Part shown: piece by piece, positions 24,478 to 31,967 of the stretch
How positions within the stretch are numbered: the first letter of the stretch is position 1
Layout: the number at the start of each line of letters is the position of its first letter
Source of the DNA: Brevibacterium sp. UCMA 11754
GTDB lineage: Bacteria > Actinomycetota > Actinomycetes > Actinomycetales > Brevibacteriaceae
NCBI RefSeq assembly: GCF_021532275.1
Contig: NZ_JACBOT010000036.1
Coordinates: 124,001-188,000 of the forward strand
Reading direction: 5' to 3'
Length of the DNA stretch: 64,000 nucleotides
Made by a program: the position numbers and the translations under genes
Notes under the pieces: model-generated
The model's database searches: none
Seen by the model: the letters and a program-made list of their open reading frames with translations, nothing else
Told to the model about the DNA's origin: nothing

Positions 24478-25446
24478 CTAGCGGTTTTCGGACACGGCGG
24501 TGTCCGGGAGGAGTCGCGGGACCAGACGGACGAGGAGGAGCATGAAGACAAGCTCGACCATCGTCTGCGCGACGACGGTCGAGGGACCGATGCCGTCTGC
24601 GGTGATGGCTCGCACGATCGGGAGCATGACCAGCGAATTGCGGGTGACGGCGGTGAAGACGAGGCCTCTCCCCTGACCCACGTTCAGAGGCAGCACCCGC
24701 GCCAGGATCGCGCCGAGGCAGGTCATGATGGCCGCGAACACGACGAATGTCGCTATGGCACCACCAAGTTCCCACAGATGCGAAGCGATCAGGGGCACCT
24801 GAGCCGCGGCGATCACAGCCAAGGTGAGCATCATCAGCGGCACCATCGACCCCGAGGCACTCTGGACGCAGCGATCCACGACCGTCGACCTCCGAGACAG
24901 GAGACGCACGACGACTGAGGCACCCAGCGGCAGGAGGATGAAGATGACGAGGGCGGCGATGAAGGGCCCTGGCGCGATCAGTCCGACTGCGGTGGTGCCG
25001 AGAATGATCCACAGGTAGACCGGCAGGAGGATGATCTGGACGAGCATGAGCACCGGCGTCAGTGCCAGCAGGCTTACGTGGTCGCCGCCGGCCAATCTGG
25101 TGAAGACGAGGACGTAGTCGACGCAGGGGGTGAGGAGAACGATGAGGACAGGCAGGATGATGGGCTGAGCAGGAGGCATTACGACATAGAGGCCGGCGAC
25201 GATAAGCGGGACGATCAGGAAGTTGACGAGGGCGACTGCGCCCAGGAACTTCATGTCTGTGAAGGAATCACGGACGGCATCGAACGGGATGTCGAGGAAT
25301 GTCACGAACAGGAGCGCGATGAGGCAGGGCGTGATCGCAGCGGCGGCGAGCGATGATGCCACCGGCAGGCCCAGCCCGATGAGAGCACCTGTGACTATGG
25401 CGATGAGGTACCAGAGAACCTGATGTCTGGTCAGTGAAGCGAGCAC
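24478..25446 (-). CDS. ACR3/bile-acid:sodium symporter-like transporter
   Basis: About 322 aa from GTG 25446. Earlier in-frame starts would overlap the yggS gene and add no membrane segment. About ten hydrophobic helices. LTPCVDYVLVFTRLAGGD and TRNSLVMLPIVRAI match the ACR3 arsenite-efflux branch of the BART superfamily, whose conserved Cys lies in the same place (TPC). No arsR or arsC is nearby, so arsenite export is plausible but unproven. The gene ends 32 bp before the ada-alkA start. Confidence 0.8.
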   Translation of the reverse strand: MLASLTRHQVLWYLIAIVTGALIGLGLPVASSLAAAAITPCLIALLFVTFLDIPFDAVRDSFTDMKFLGAVALVNFLIVPLIVAGLYVVMPPAQPIILPVLIVLLTPCVDYVLVFTRLAGGDHVSLLALTPVLMLVQIILLPVYLWIILGTTAVGLIAPGPFIAALVIFILLPLGASVVVRLLSRRSTVVDRCVQSASGSMVPLMMLTLAVIAAAQVPLIASHLWELGGAIATFVVFAAIMTCLGAILARVLPLNVGQGRGLVFTAVTRNSLVMLPIVRAITADGIGPSTVVAQTMVELVFMLLLVRLVPRLLPDTAVSENR

Positions 25447-25456
25447 GCGGGGACAG

Positions 25457-26248
25457 TCAGCCGTTCTCGGGCCAGTAGTAGCTGTCAGGCAGTGCCCTTT
25501 TGCCGAAGATGGCCTGGCCGACACGAACGCAGTTCGCTCCTTCTTCGATGGCCACTTCGTAGTCCCCTGACATGCCCATAGAGAGTTTCCCGGCACCGAT
25601 CAGCTCGGGGTCGGTCTCCTGCGCCTGGTCCCGCAGAGTCCGCAGACCCCGGAAGCAGGTGCGGACGCGATCGAGGTCGGAGGAGAACACCGCGAGAGTC
25701 ATCAGGCCTTGTACGTTCAGGGTCGGGAACTGCGGCAGTTCTCGCAGGAAGTTCAGGAGTTCTTCAGGCGGCATCCCGAACTTCGACTCTTCTGCCGAGG
25801 TGTTGACCTGAACGTAGACGTCCAAGCTGCGACCCGCCGCTTCGAGACGTCGGTCCAGAGCAGCTGCGACCTTCAGTCGGTCCAGAGCCTGGAATTCGGA
25901 GGCGAACTTCGCGACGTCACGTGCCTTGTTCGACTGCAGATGACCGATCACGGCCCAGTCGATGTCCAGGTCAGACATCTCGGCCGACTTCCGGAAGGCC
26001 TCCTGCACCTTGTTCTCGCCGAGCTTGTGGCAGCCGGCGGCAACAGCTTCCCGGATCCTCTCCTGAGGAACCGTCTTGCTCACTGGCAGCAGTTCGATCT
26101 CAGAGGAGTCGCGACCGGCCCGTGCAGCCGCGGATTCGATGCGCCGATTCACCTCGGCGATGTTGATCCGGAAGTCCTCAGCCGTCGTCGCAGTCGAATA
26201 CTGTCCGTTGTGGTTGAGCCCCTCGTTCGCGGCCTGATCCTCGTCCAT
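25457..26248 (-). CDS. YggS/PLPBP-family PLP homeostasis protein
   Basis: 263 aa. It binds pyridoxal 5'-phosphate through Lys58 (LLPVSKTV) in a TIM barrel resembling alanine racemase. HKLGENKVQEA, AVIGHLQSNKA and LSMGMSGDYEVAIEEGANCVRVGQAIFG are diagnostic. It has no enzymatic activity in the family and buffers the PLP pool. It normally neighbours ftsZ/sepF in actinobacteria. Here it is next to a MocR regulator and an ACR3-like transporter, so it may be a second copy or relocated. Confidence 0.93.
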   Translation of the reverse strand: MDEDQAANEGLNHNGQYSTATTAEDFRINIAEVNRRIESAAARAGRDSSEIELLPVSKTVPQERIREAVAAGCHKLGENKVQEAFRKSAEMSDLDIDWAVIGHLQSNKARDVAKFASEFQALDRLKVAAALDRRLEAAGRSLDVYVQVNTSAEESKFGMPPEELLNFLRELPQFPTLNVQGLMTLAVFSSDLDRVRTCFRGLRTLRDQAQETDPELIGAGKLSMGMSGDYEVAIEEGANCVRVGQAIFGKRALPDSYYWPENG

Positions 26249-26271
26249 ATCCTCATGGTACCCAGACCGTC

Positions 26272-27723
26272 TCAGGCGACGATCCGCGCTCGTCCGGCCG
26301 GGACACGGTCGGTGGACTTCAGAGCATCGTCCCAGGCAGCGGCGAGGCGGGGGCCGACCTCATCCAATTGCGTCTCGGAGACGGTGTATGGCAGACGGAC
26401 CCACCGGTCCAGGCCTCCGGCGGGGGCGAAATTGGGTCCGGAGACCAACCCGAGCCCGTGTCTTCTCGCGGCGACGGCAAGGGCGCCCGAACGGTCCTCG
26501 GGCAGGCGGCACCACAGCGCCATGCCTCCGCTGGGCACGACGACCTGCCACGTAGGAAGATGAGCTCGCACCTGCGCGGCGAGGTTGTCCCTGGCCGCAC
26601 GCAGCTTGTCGCGGTATGCGCGAACGATCGTGTCATGGTCACGCATGAGTTCGACGGCGACAAGCTGTTCAAGCACGGGTGCGCCGAGGTCGAGGCTCAG
26701 ACGCGTGGATGCCATCGCCTCAATACGGTGGGCCGGAATTCGCAGCCACCCGACGCGCAGGCCGCCCCAGTAGATCTTGCTGGTGCTTCCTGCCGTGATC
26801 GAGTCGGGAACGAAGGCCGCCATCGGCGTGGGTGTCGGATCTCCTTCGAGCCCCAGCTCGACCAAGGACTCGTCGAAGATCGGCACCATGGAGTTGCGCC
26901 GAAGCATGGACCCGAGTTCGGGGCGCTGCTCTTCGGGCAGAAGCGCCCCGGTGGGGTTGTGGAAGTCGGGGATCAGGTAGGCCGATCGCACACGGGTCTG
27001 GCGTGCGATGTGGTCCATGGCCTCGATGTCCCAATGGTGTCCGGCCGGGCCCACTTCGAGCGGATAGGGAATCAGAGAGGCACCGGCGCCTTCCAGGGTC
27101 GCGATCGCATTCGGGTAGGTCGGACTCTCAATGAGCACCCGGCCTCGACTCTCGTTGAGTGCGCGCACGGCGATGGCCACGGCGCCGAAGGCTCCCGAGG
27201 TGATGAGGATCTGATCCGGATCGGTGCGGACACCGCGAGCGGTGTAGCTCTCGGCGATGAGCTCCCTGAGAACGGGAAGCCCCGAAGGATAGTAGCCGGT
27301 ACCGGGCAGATAGGCGTGGATCTGCGTGACCGCGCGTTCGTAGGCTCCCAACAGCCATGGCGGCGCCACCGAGGCGGTGCAGGTGAGGTCGATCTCCGCC
27401 TCGTCGGCTCCGGCCGGGGTCAGGAGATGATCGATGCGACCGCCCGGGACTTCCGGCATCTGGACCACGCTTCCGGAACCGCGCCGGGTGAGGACAAACC
27501 CCTGTTCGCGCAGCTTCGCAAAGGCGCGGGTGGTCGTCGTCCGAGACAGGCCGGTCGCGGCTGCGACCTCACGCTCACTGGGCAGCCTGGCCCCGACCGG
27601 GATGCGGCCGTCGCCGATTGCGCGCGAGATCCCTGCCGTCAGTGAATCATAGGCTGGTCCGGGCCACGGTCCGGTGCCGATGATGCCTGCCAACCTGGGT
27701 CCGCTCATCACTGCCGTGCTCAT
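26272..27723 (-). CDS. MocR-type (GntR-aminotransferase) transcriptional regulator
   Basis: About 483 aa from ATG 27723 (GAGGGC upstream; an ATG at 27777 is less likely). Winged GntR HTH at about 25-90 (LPSEREVAAATGLSRTTTTRAF). A fold-type I aminotransferase-like domain follows, with PDFHNPTG, FDESL and the PLP lysine Lys316 in STSKIYWGGLRVGW. It should use PLP or an amino-PLP adduct as effector. It diverges from a YczE-type membrane protein gene, so that gene is its likeliest target. Confidence 0.92.
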   Translation of the reverse strand: MSTAVMSGPRLAGIIGTGPWPGPAYDSLTAGISRAIGDGRIPVGARLPSEREVAAATGLSRTTTTRAFAKLREQGFVLTRRGSGSVVQMPEVPGGRIDHLLTPAGADEAEIDLTCTASVAPPWLLGAYERAVTQIHAYLPGTGYYPSGLPVLRELIAESYTARGVRTDPDQILITSGAFGAVAIAVRALNESRGRVLIESPTYPNAIATLEGAGASLIPYPLEVGPAGHHWDIEAMDHIARQTRVRSAYLIPDFHNPTGALLPEEQRPELGSMLRRNSMVPIFDESLVELGLEGDPTPTPMAAFVPDSITAGSTSKIYWGGLRVGWLRIPAHRIEAMASTRLSLDLGAPVLEQLVAVELMRDHDTIVRAYRDKLRAARDNLAAQVRAHLPTWQVVVPSGGMALWCRLPEDRSGALAVAARRHGLGLVSGPNFAPAGGLDRWVRLPYTVSETQLDEVGPRLAAAWDDALKSTDRVPAGRARIVA

Positions 27724-27762
27724 GCCGCCCTCGCTGTGTCGATGCCTCGTCCACCCCACCGG

Positions 27763-27833
27763 TGGCGATATGACCACTTTCTTCCAATTGGCTCTTTTTT
27801 ACAAGGCCAGTTCGAGACAAGATGGTGATATCA
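27763..27833. promoter_or_regulatory. Candidate MocR operator: 11-bp direct repeat
   Basis: TGGCGATATGA (27763-27773) and TGGTGATATCA (27823-27833), 9 of 11 identical, are exactly 60 bp apart in the 136-bp gap between the divergent MocR and yczE-like genes. MocR regulators usually bind direct repeats. Between them is an AT-rich stretch (27781-27803) that could hold promoter elements. Confidence 0.4.
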
Positions 27834-27859
27834 GTCAGAACGAACCGGAAAGACCTACG

Positions 27860-28537
27860 ATGTCATCGACACCTGTGCCGAAGCGCGAACTCGCGAATAT
27901 CGGTCCGATCCAGCAGCTCAAGAGCGGCCGACTCCCCCGTCGACTGCCGCAGCTGCTCTTCGGCCTCTACCTCTACGGCGCATCGATGGCCATGATCGTG
28001 ACATCCGGGCTGGGCATGATGCCCTGGGACGTTCTCCATTCGGGCATCATCAAGCACCTGCCGCTGACATTCGGCACCATCGTCACGATCATTTCCTTCC
28101 TCGTCCTCCTCATCTGGATTCCGCTCAAGCAGCAGCCAGGACTCGGAACGGTGCTCAACGCCCTCTTCATCGGCCCCTCTCTCGACCTGACACGGCTCTT
28201 CCTGCCCCAGCCTGAGGAGCTGTGGTGGAATATCGCACTCCTCGTCGGCGGCATCATCCTCAACGGAGTCGCCTCGGCGATGTACATCGGCTCGCAGTTC
28301 GGCCCCGGCCCCCGCGACGGCCTGATGACGGGCCTGTCGCGGGTCACCGGCAAGTCGATCCGACTGGTGCGCACCCTCATCGAGGTCAGTGTGGTCATCG
28401 TCGGCTGGCTGCTCGGCGGCGTCTTCGGCGTCGGCACCGCGCTCTATGCTCTGGGCATCGGACCGATCACGCAGTTCCTCCTGCCCGCATTCACCGTCGA
28501 GCTCCGGCCGCGGCCCCGGCCTCACGCCAAGGGCTGA
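27860..28537 (+). CDS. YczE/YitT-like integral membrane protein
   Basis: 225 aa from ATG 27860 (GGAAAG upstream). Five or six hydrophobic helices and the family pattern FGLYLYGASMAMIV, LGMMPWDVLHSGI, GPSLDL, GPRDGLMTGLSRVTG and LLGGVFGVGTALYALGIGP. Members of this family (YczE) are usually found next to a MocR-type regulator. A transport role is suspected but not established. The gene end (RPHAKG, stop 28535-28537) lies in the first of three tandem 24-bp repeats. Confidence 0.85.
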   Translation: MSSTPVPKRELANIGPIQQLKSGRLPRRLPQLLFGLYLYGASMAMIVTSGLGMMPWDVLHSGIIKHLPLTFGTIVTIISFLVLLIWIPLKQQPGLGTVLNALFIGPSLDLTRLFLPQPEELWWNIALLVGGIILNGVASAMYIGSQFGPGPRDGLMTGLSRVTGKSIRLVRTLIEVSVVIVGWLLGGVFGVGTALYALGIGPITQFLLPAFTVELRPRPRPHAKG

Positions 28538-28588
28538 GCACGGCTTCACGCCTAGGGTTGAGCAGGGCCTCACGCCAAGGGCTGAGCA
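28518..28588. repeat. Three tandem repeats (period 24 bp) spanning the yczE-like stop codon
   Basis: Units of 23 bp at 28518-28540, 28542-28564 and 28566-28588. Copies 1 and 3 are identical; copy 2 has three changes. Each contains the GGC/GGT-TGA ending of the gene. The repeats occupy almost all of the gap to the convergent decarboxylase gene. Confidence 0.9.
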
Positions 28589-28604
28589 GCCTCAGAGCGT
28601 CGAG

Positions 28605-29978
28605 TCACTCCATCGTGTCAAGAATGTCGACGAGATCTTCAAAAGTCGTGAGCGGATTGACGATCGCGAACCTGGCATTGGGCCGCCCCTGGTGCGAGCT
28701 GGGTACGACGAAGGCCCGCTGATCTTCCAGCAGTCGGTCCGACCACTGCTGATAGTCCTCACGGGACCAGTCGGCACGTTCGAAGACGACGACCGAGAGT
28801 TCGGGCTCGCGGACGAGTTTGAGATTCGGACGCTTCTTGATCTCTGTGCCGATCTGCATCGCCAGCTCGATCGAATGGCCGATGGCTTCGCGATAGGTCT
28901 CGGCACCGTAGCTGGCCAGGGAATACCACAACGGCAGGCCCCGAGGTCTCCGGGTCAGTTGAATGGCGTAGTCCGAAGGACTCCACTCCTCAGCGTCGGT
29001 GAGGGTATCGAGATATTCGGCGCGCTGGGTGTGCGCTCGCCGCCCCAGCGTCGGGTCGCGGTAGATGAGCGCGCAGGCGTCGAACGGGGCGAAGAGCCAC
29101 TTGTGCGGATCGACGATGACCGAATCGGCGGATTCGACGCCAGCGAACTTGTGCCGCGCCAGGGGTGAGAGCATCGCAGCCAGCCCATAGGCCCCGTCGA
29201 TGTGAAGCCAGAAGTCGTAGTCATCCTTGAGCGCCGCAATTCCGGCGATATCGTCGATGGTGCCGAAGTTCGTCGTCCCCGAGGTCGCGACCACAGCGAT
29301 GACGGCATCGCCGTGCTCTTCAAGCGCGGCCCTGACGCCGTCAGGACGCAGAATGCCGTCGTCACCGGTCGGTACGGGTGCCACATCGACGTCCATCACG
29401 CCTGCCGCCGAGGCGACCGAGGAGTGCGCTTCGGCGCTGCACACGATGACCCAGCGCCCCGGCTTCTCTTCGCCGAGCGCGGCCTTGCGCGCATCACGGG
29501 CCGCGACGAGAGCTGACAGGTTGCCGATCGTGCCTCCCTGGACGAAGACGCCGCCGGCGCTCGTCGGCAGCCCGAACTCTCCGGCCAGCCACGACAGGAC
29601 CTCGTTCTCGGCATGGACGACGCCTGCCCCCTCGAGCCACGAGCCACCGTAGAGCGCGCTGGCGGAGACCACGAGGTCGAACGCCACGGCCGCCTTCGTC
29701 GGCGCGCTCGGAATGAAGGACAGGTATTTCGGGTGGTCAGTTGTGATGCAGGCGGGAGCGAAGATGTGCTCGAAGATCGCCAGCGCGCGAGATGACCCGA
29801 CACCATCCTCGGTGATGGTCGGTCCGGCCAGTCGTCTGAGTTCGGTCTCGGTCGTCGGATGGTCAAGTGGAGTGTCGACGGCCAAGGTGCGCCGACGCGA
29901 GTAGTCGAGGACGAGGTTGACGAGGTTTCGGGTCTCGTCGGATACGACGTGCATGCGTGAATGGAGATTGTCGTTCAT
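28605..29978 (-). CDS. PLP-dependent decarboxylase (group II, aromatic amino-acid/DABA decarboxylase type)
   Basis: 457 aa from ATG 29978, preceded by GGAGGGG. Fold-type I PLP enzyme: GGTIGNLSAL, AEAHSS (stacking His), ATSGTTNFGTIDDI, LHIDGAYG with Asp261 for the pyridine nitrogen, and PLP lysine Lys293 in VIVDPHKWLF. It would decarboxylate an L-amino acid; tyrosine/tryptophan-like or glutamate/DABA substrates fit the family equally. It diverges from the XRE-TetR regulator of the carnitine operon, so it may share regulation with it. Confidence 0.85.
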   Translation of the reverse strand: MNDNLHSRMHVVSDETRNLVNLVLDYSRRRTLAVDTPLDHPTTETELRRLAGPTITEDGVGSSRALAIFEHIFAPACITTDHPKYLSFIPSAPTKAAVAFDLVVSASALYGGSWLEGAGVVHAENEVLSWLAGEFGLPTSAGGVFVQGGTIGNLSALVAARDARKAALGEEKPGRWVIVCSAEAHSSVASAAGVMDVDVAPVPTGDDGILRPDGVRAALEEHGDAVIAVVATSGTTNFGTIDDIAGIAALKDDYDFWLHIDGAYGLAAMLSPLARHKFAGVESADSVIVDPHKWLFAPFDACALIYRDPTLGRRAHTQRAEYLDTLTDAEEWSPSDYAIQLTRRPRGLPLWYSLASYGAETYREAIGHSIELAMQIGTEIKKRPNLKLVREPELSVVVFERADWSREDYQQWSDRLLEDQRAFVVPSSHQGRPNARFAIVNPLTTFEDLVDILDTME

Positions 29979-30168
29979 GGGCCCCTCCGATGTGGGAACA
30001 GTGTCATCAGGCGATCGGTTCATCCCTTCGAGAATATCCGCTCCCCTCTGATCCCGGCGGTCTCCAGGCCGCGAACATGGCAACCGATGCGAACAATGCC
30101 AGTCGCAAGTATTGATTTTTCACCAGTATTACTTGCGATCTGCGCATAGGGAAGATAGATTGGCGGCC

Positions 30169-31059
30169 ATGAGGGATCGCAACGCAGCCGGTGTCGACGG
30201 AGCCGGTGTCACAGCCCAACGGGCCAAAGAGGCACTGCGCACCAGCGATCTGTCCCAACGACATGTGGCAGCGAGCATCGGAATCGATGAGACGAAGCTG
30301 TCGAAGTCTTTGTCGGGCCGACGCAGATTCGGCACCGAAGAGCTCCTCGCTCTGGCCACCACTACCGGAGTGACGGTCAGGTGGCTGCTCGGCGACGAAT
30401 CGCAGGTGTCCGCGACTCCCCTGCGGTTCCAACCAGGAACTGACCGGAGTCCCGGGTCATCCCTGGACTCCTCGCCGCGCAGGCTCATCGTCGAGACGGC
30501 ATGGGATCTGTTCGCCCGCCATGGCTATGAAACGGTGCGGATCGCGGACATCGCAGACGCCGCTGGGATCTCGAATGCGAGCATTCACTATTACTTCGAT
30601 GGGAAGTCCGACCTCTTCGACGCAACACTCGACTATTCGGTCAAGCTCGCCTTCGACCGTCAGATCGCCTGGCTCGACGAGATTCCCAACCCCCACCGCC
30701 GGCTCGAACGTCTGCTCGAACTCCAGTCGCCCATCGGCCGCACCTCACGCAGCGAGTGGTCGATCTGGCTCCAGACCTGGGCTCGGCTCGGTCTCGAAGA
30801 CGCCCATACCTCTGACTACCCGGCTCACTACGAACGCTGGTCGCACACCGTGCGCTCCACCATCGAAGCCGGTCAGTCCGCCGGGCTCTTCCGGCCCGGC
30901 GACAGTGAGGCCATGGCCGATGAGCTGACCTCGCTGCTCGATGGCCTCGGGGTCAAGGTCCTCACCGGAATCATGGACGTGGCAACCTTCCGCCGTCGAC
31001 TCTCCAGTTACCTCAAACGCGCAATCGTCAACACCAACCCTGATGAGGAGTCATCATGA
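30169..31059 (+). CDS. Transcriptional regulator with an XRE-type HTH fused to a TetR domain
   Basis: About 296 aa from ATG 30169. A TTG at 30160 with GGGAAG at better spacing is an alternative start. Residues about 17-70 form a Cro/C1-type HTH (LSQRHVAASIGIDETKLSKSLSGRRRFGTEELLALA). A Pro/Ser-rich linker follows. Residues about 105-150 form a TetR HTH (VETAWDLFARHGYETVRIADIADAAGISNASIHYYF), and the rest is a TetR ligand-binding domain. Its stop overlaps the BKACE start by ATGA, so it is the first gene of the carnitine operon and probably regulates it. Confidence 0.85.
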   Translation: MRDRNAAGVDGAGVTAQRAKEALRTSDLSQRHVAASIGIDETKLSKSLSGRRRFGTEELLALATTTGVTVRWLLGDESQVSATPLRFQPGTDRSPGSSLDSSPRRLIVETAWDLFARHGYETVRIADIADAAGISNASIHYYFDGKSDLFDATLDYSVKLAFDRQIAWLDEIPNPHRRLERLLELQSPIGRTSRSEWSIWLQTWARLGLEDAHTSDYPAHYERWSHTVRSTIEAGQSAGLFRPGDSEAMADELTSLLDGLGVKVLTGIMDVATFRRRLSSYLKRAIVNTNPDEESS

Positions 31060-31967
31060 ATCGCAAGGTCATACTCACCTGTGCCGTCACCGGCGCCGGC
31101 GACACAGCGAACAAGAGCGAGCACGTGCCCGTCACACCGCAGGAGATCGCCGATGATGCGATCGCGGCTGCTCGTGCCGGTGCGTCCGTCGTGCACATCC
31201 ACGTCCGCGACCTCGACACCAAGCAGGGTTCCCGGGAGGTCGCCCACTACCGCGAGGTCGTGCGCAGAATACGTGCCTCCGACGTCGATCCCGTCATCAA
31301 TCTCACCGCAGGAATGGGTGGAGATCTCGTCGTCGATCCCCAGGATCCGACCACTCACATGCCGGGCACGGATCTCGTCAATGCCCTCGAACGACTTCCC
31401 CACGTCGAAGAGCTGCTGCCCGAGATCTGCACCCTCGACTGCGGTTCCCTGAACTTCGGCGACGGATCGAACATCTATGTGTCCACGCCTGACATGCTGC
31501 GTGAGGGCTCGAAGAAGATCCAGACGCTGGGCGTCCGCCCCGAGCTCGAGATCTTCGACACCGGAAACCTGTGGTTCGCCAATGTGCTCGTCGAAGAGGG
31601 CCTCATCGATCCGCCGCCGCTCTACCAGCTGTGCATGGGAGTCCCCTACGGAGCACCGGTCGATGCCGGGCTCCTGACGGCCATGGTGAACATGCTGCCG
31701 ACCGGTGCGCAGTTCACCTCCTTCGCCATCGGTCGCAATCAGCTGCCGTGGGTTGCCCAGTCCGTTCTCGCCGGAGGCCATGCCCGGGTCGGGCTTGAAG
31801 ACAACCTGTACTTGGCAAAAGGGGTCAAGGCCACCAACGCCTCGCTGACCGAACGCGCTGTCGACATCATCGAGGATCTCGGCGCAGAGGTCGCCACACC
31901 CGACGAGGCCCGCAACATCCTCGACCTGCGGGTGCAGGCACCGATCGTGACGGGACTCGACCTGTGA
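31056..31967 (+). CDS. BKACE enzyme, probable 3-dehydrocarnitine cleavage enzyme
   Basis: 303 aa of the DUF849/BKACE family: zinc-dependent beta-keto acid cleavage with acetyl-CoA. Zinc ligands His47 and His49 are in VVHIHVRD. VINLTAGMGGD, TLDCGSLNFG and HARVGLEDNLYL are family motifs. Because it is coupled to a carnitine dehydrogenase-thioesterase fusion, the substrate is most likely 3-dehydrocarnitine, giving betainyl-CoA and acetoacetate. It overlaps both neighbours by 4 nt. Confidence 0.88.
   Translation: MNRKVILTCAVTGAGDTANKSEHVPVTPQEIADDAIAAARAGASVVHIHVRDLDTKQGSREVAHYREVVRRIRASDVDPVINLTAGMGGDLVVDPQDPTTHMPGTDLVNALERLPHVEELLPEICTLDCGSLNFGDGSNIYVSTPDMLREGSKKIQTLGVRPELEIFDTGNLWFANVLVEEGLIDPPPLYQLCMGVPYGAPVDAGLLTAMVNMLPTGAQFTSFAIGRNQLPWVAQSVLAGGHARVGLEDNLYLAKGVKATNASLTERAVDIIEDLGAEVATPDEARNILDLRVQAPIVTGLDL

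Noticed and set aside
22991..25012. 673-codon version of the ada-alkA gene
   Set aside because: The extra N-terminal part is antisense to the ACR3-like transporter gene; Ada homology starts at 24445.
26368..27645. 425-codon plus-strand frame opposite the MocR gene
   Set aside because: Antisense shadow; the minus strand has the full HTH and aminotransferase motifs.
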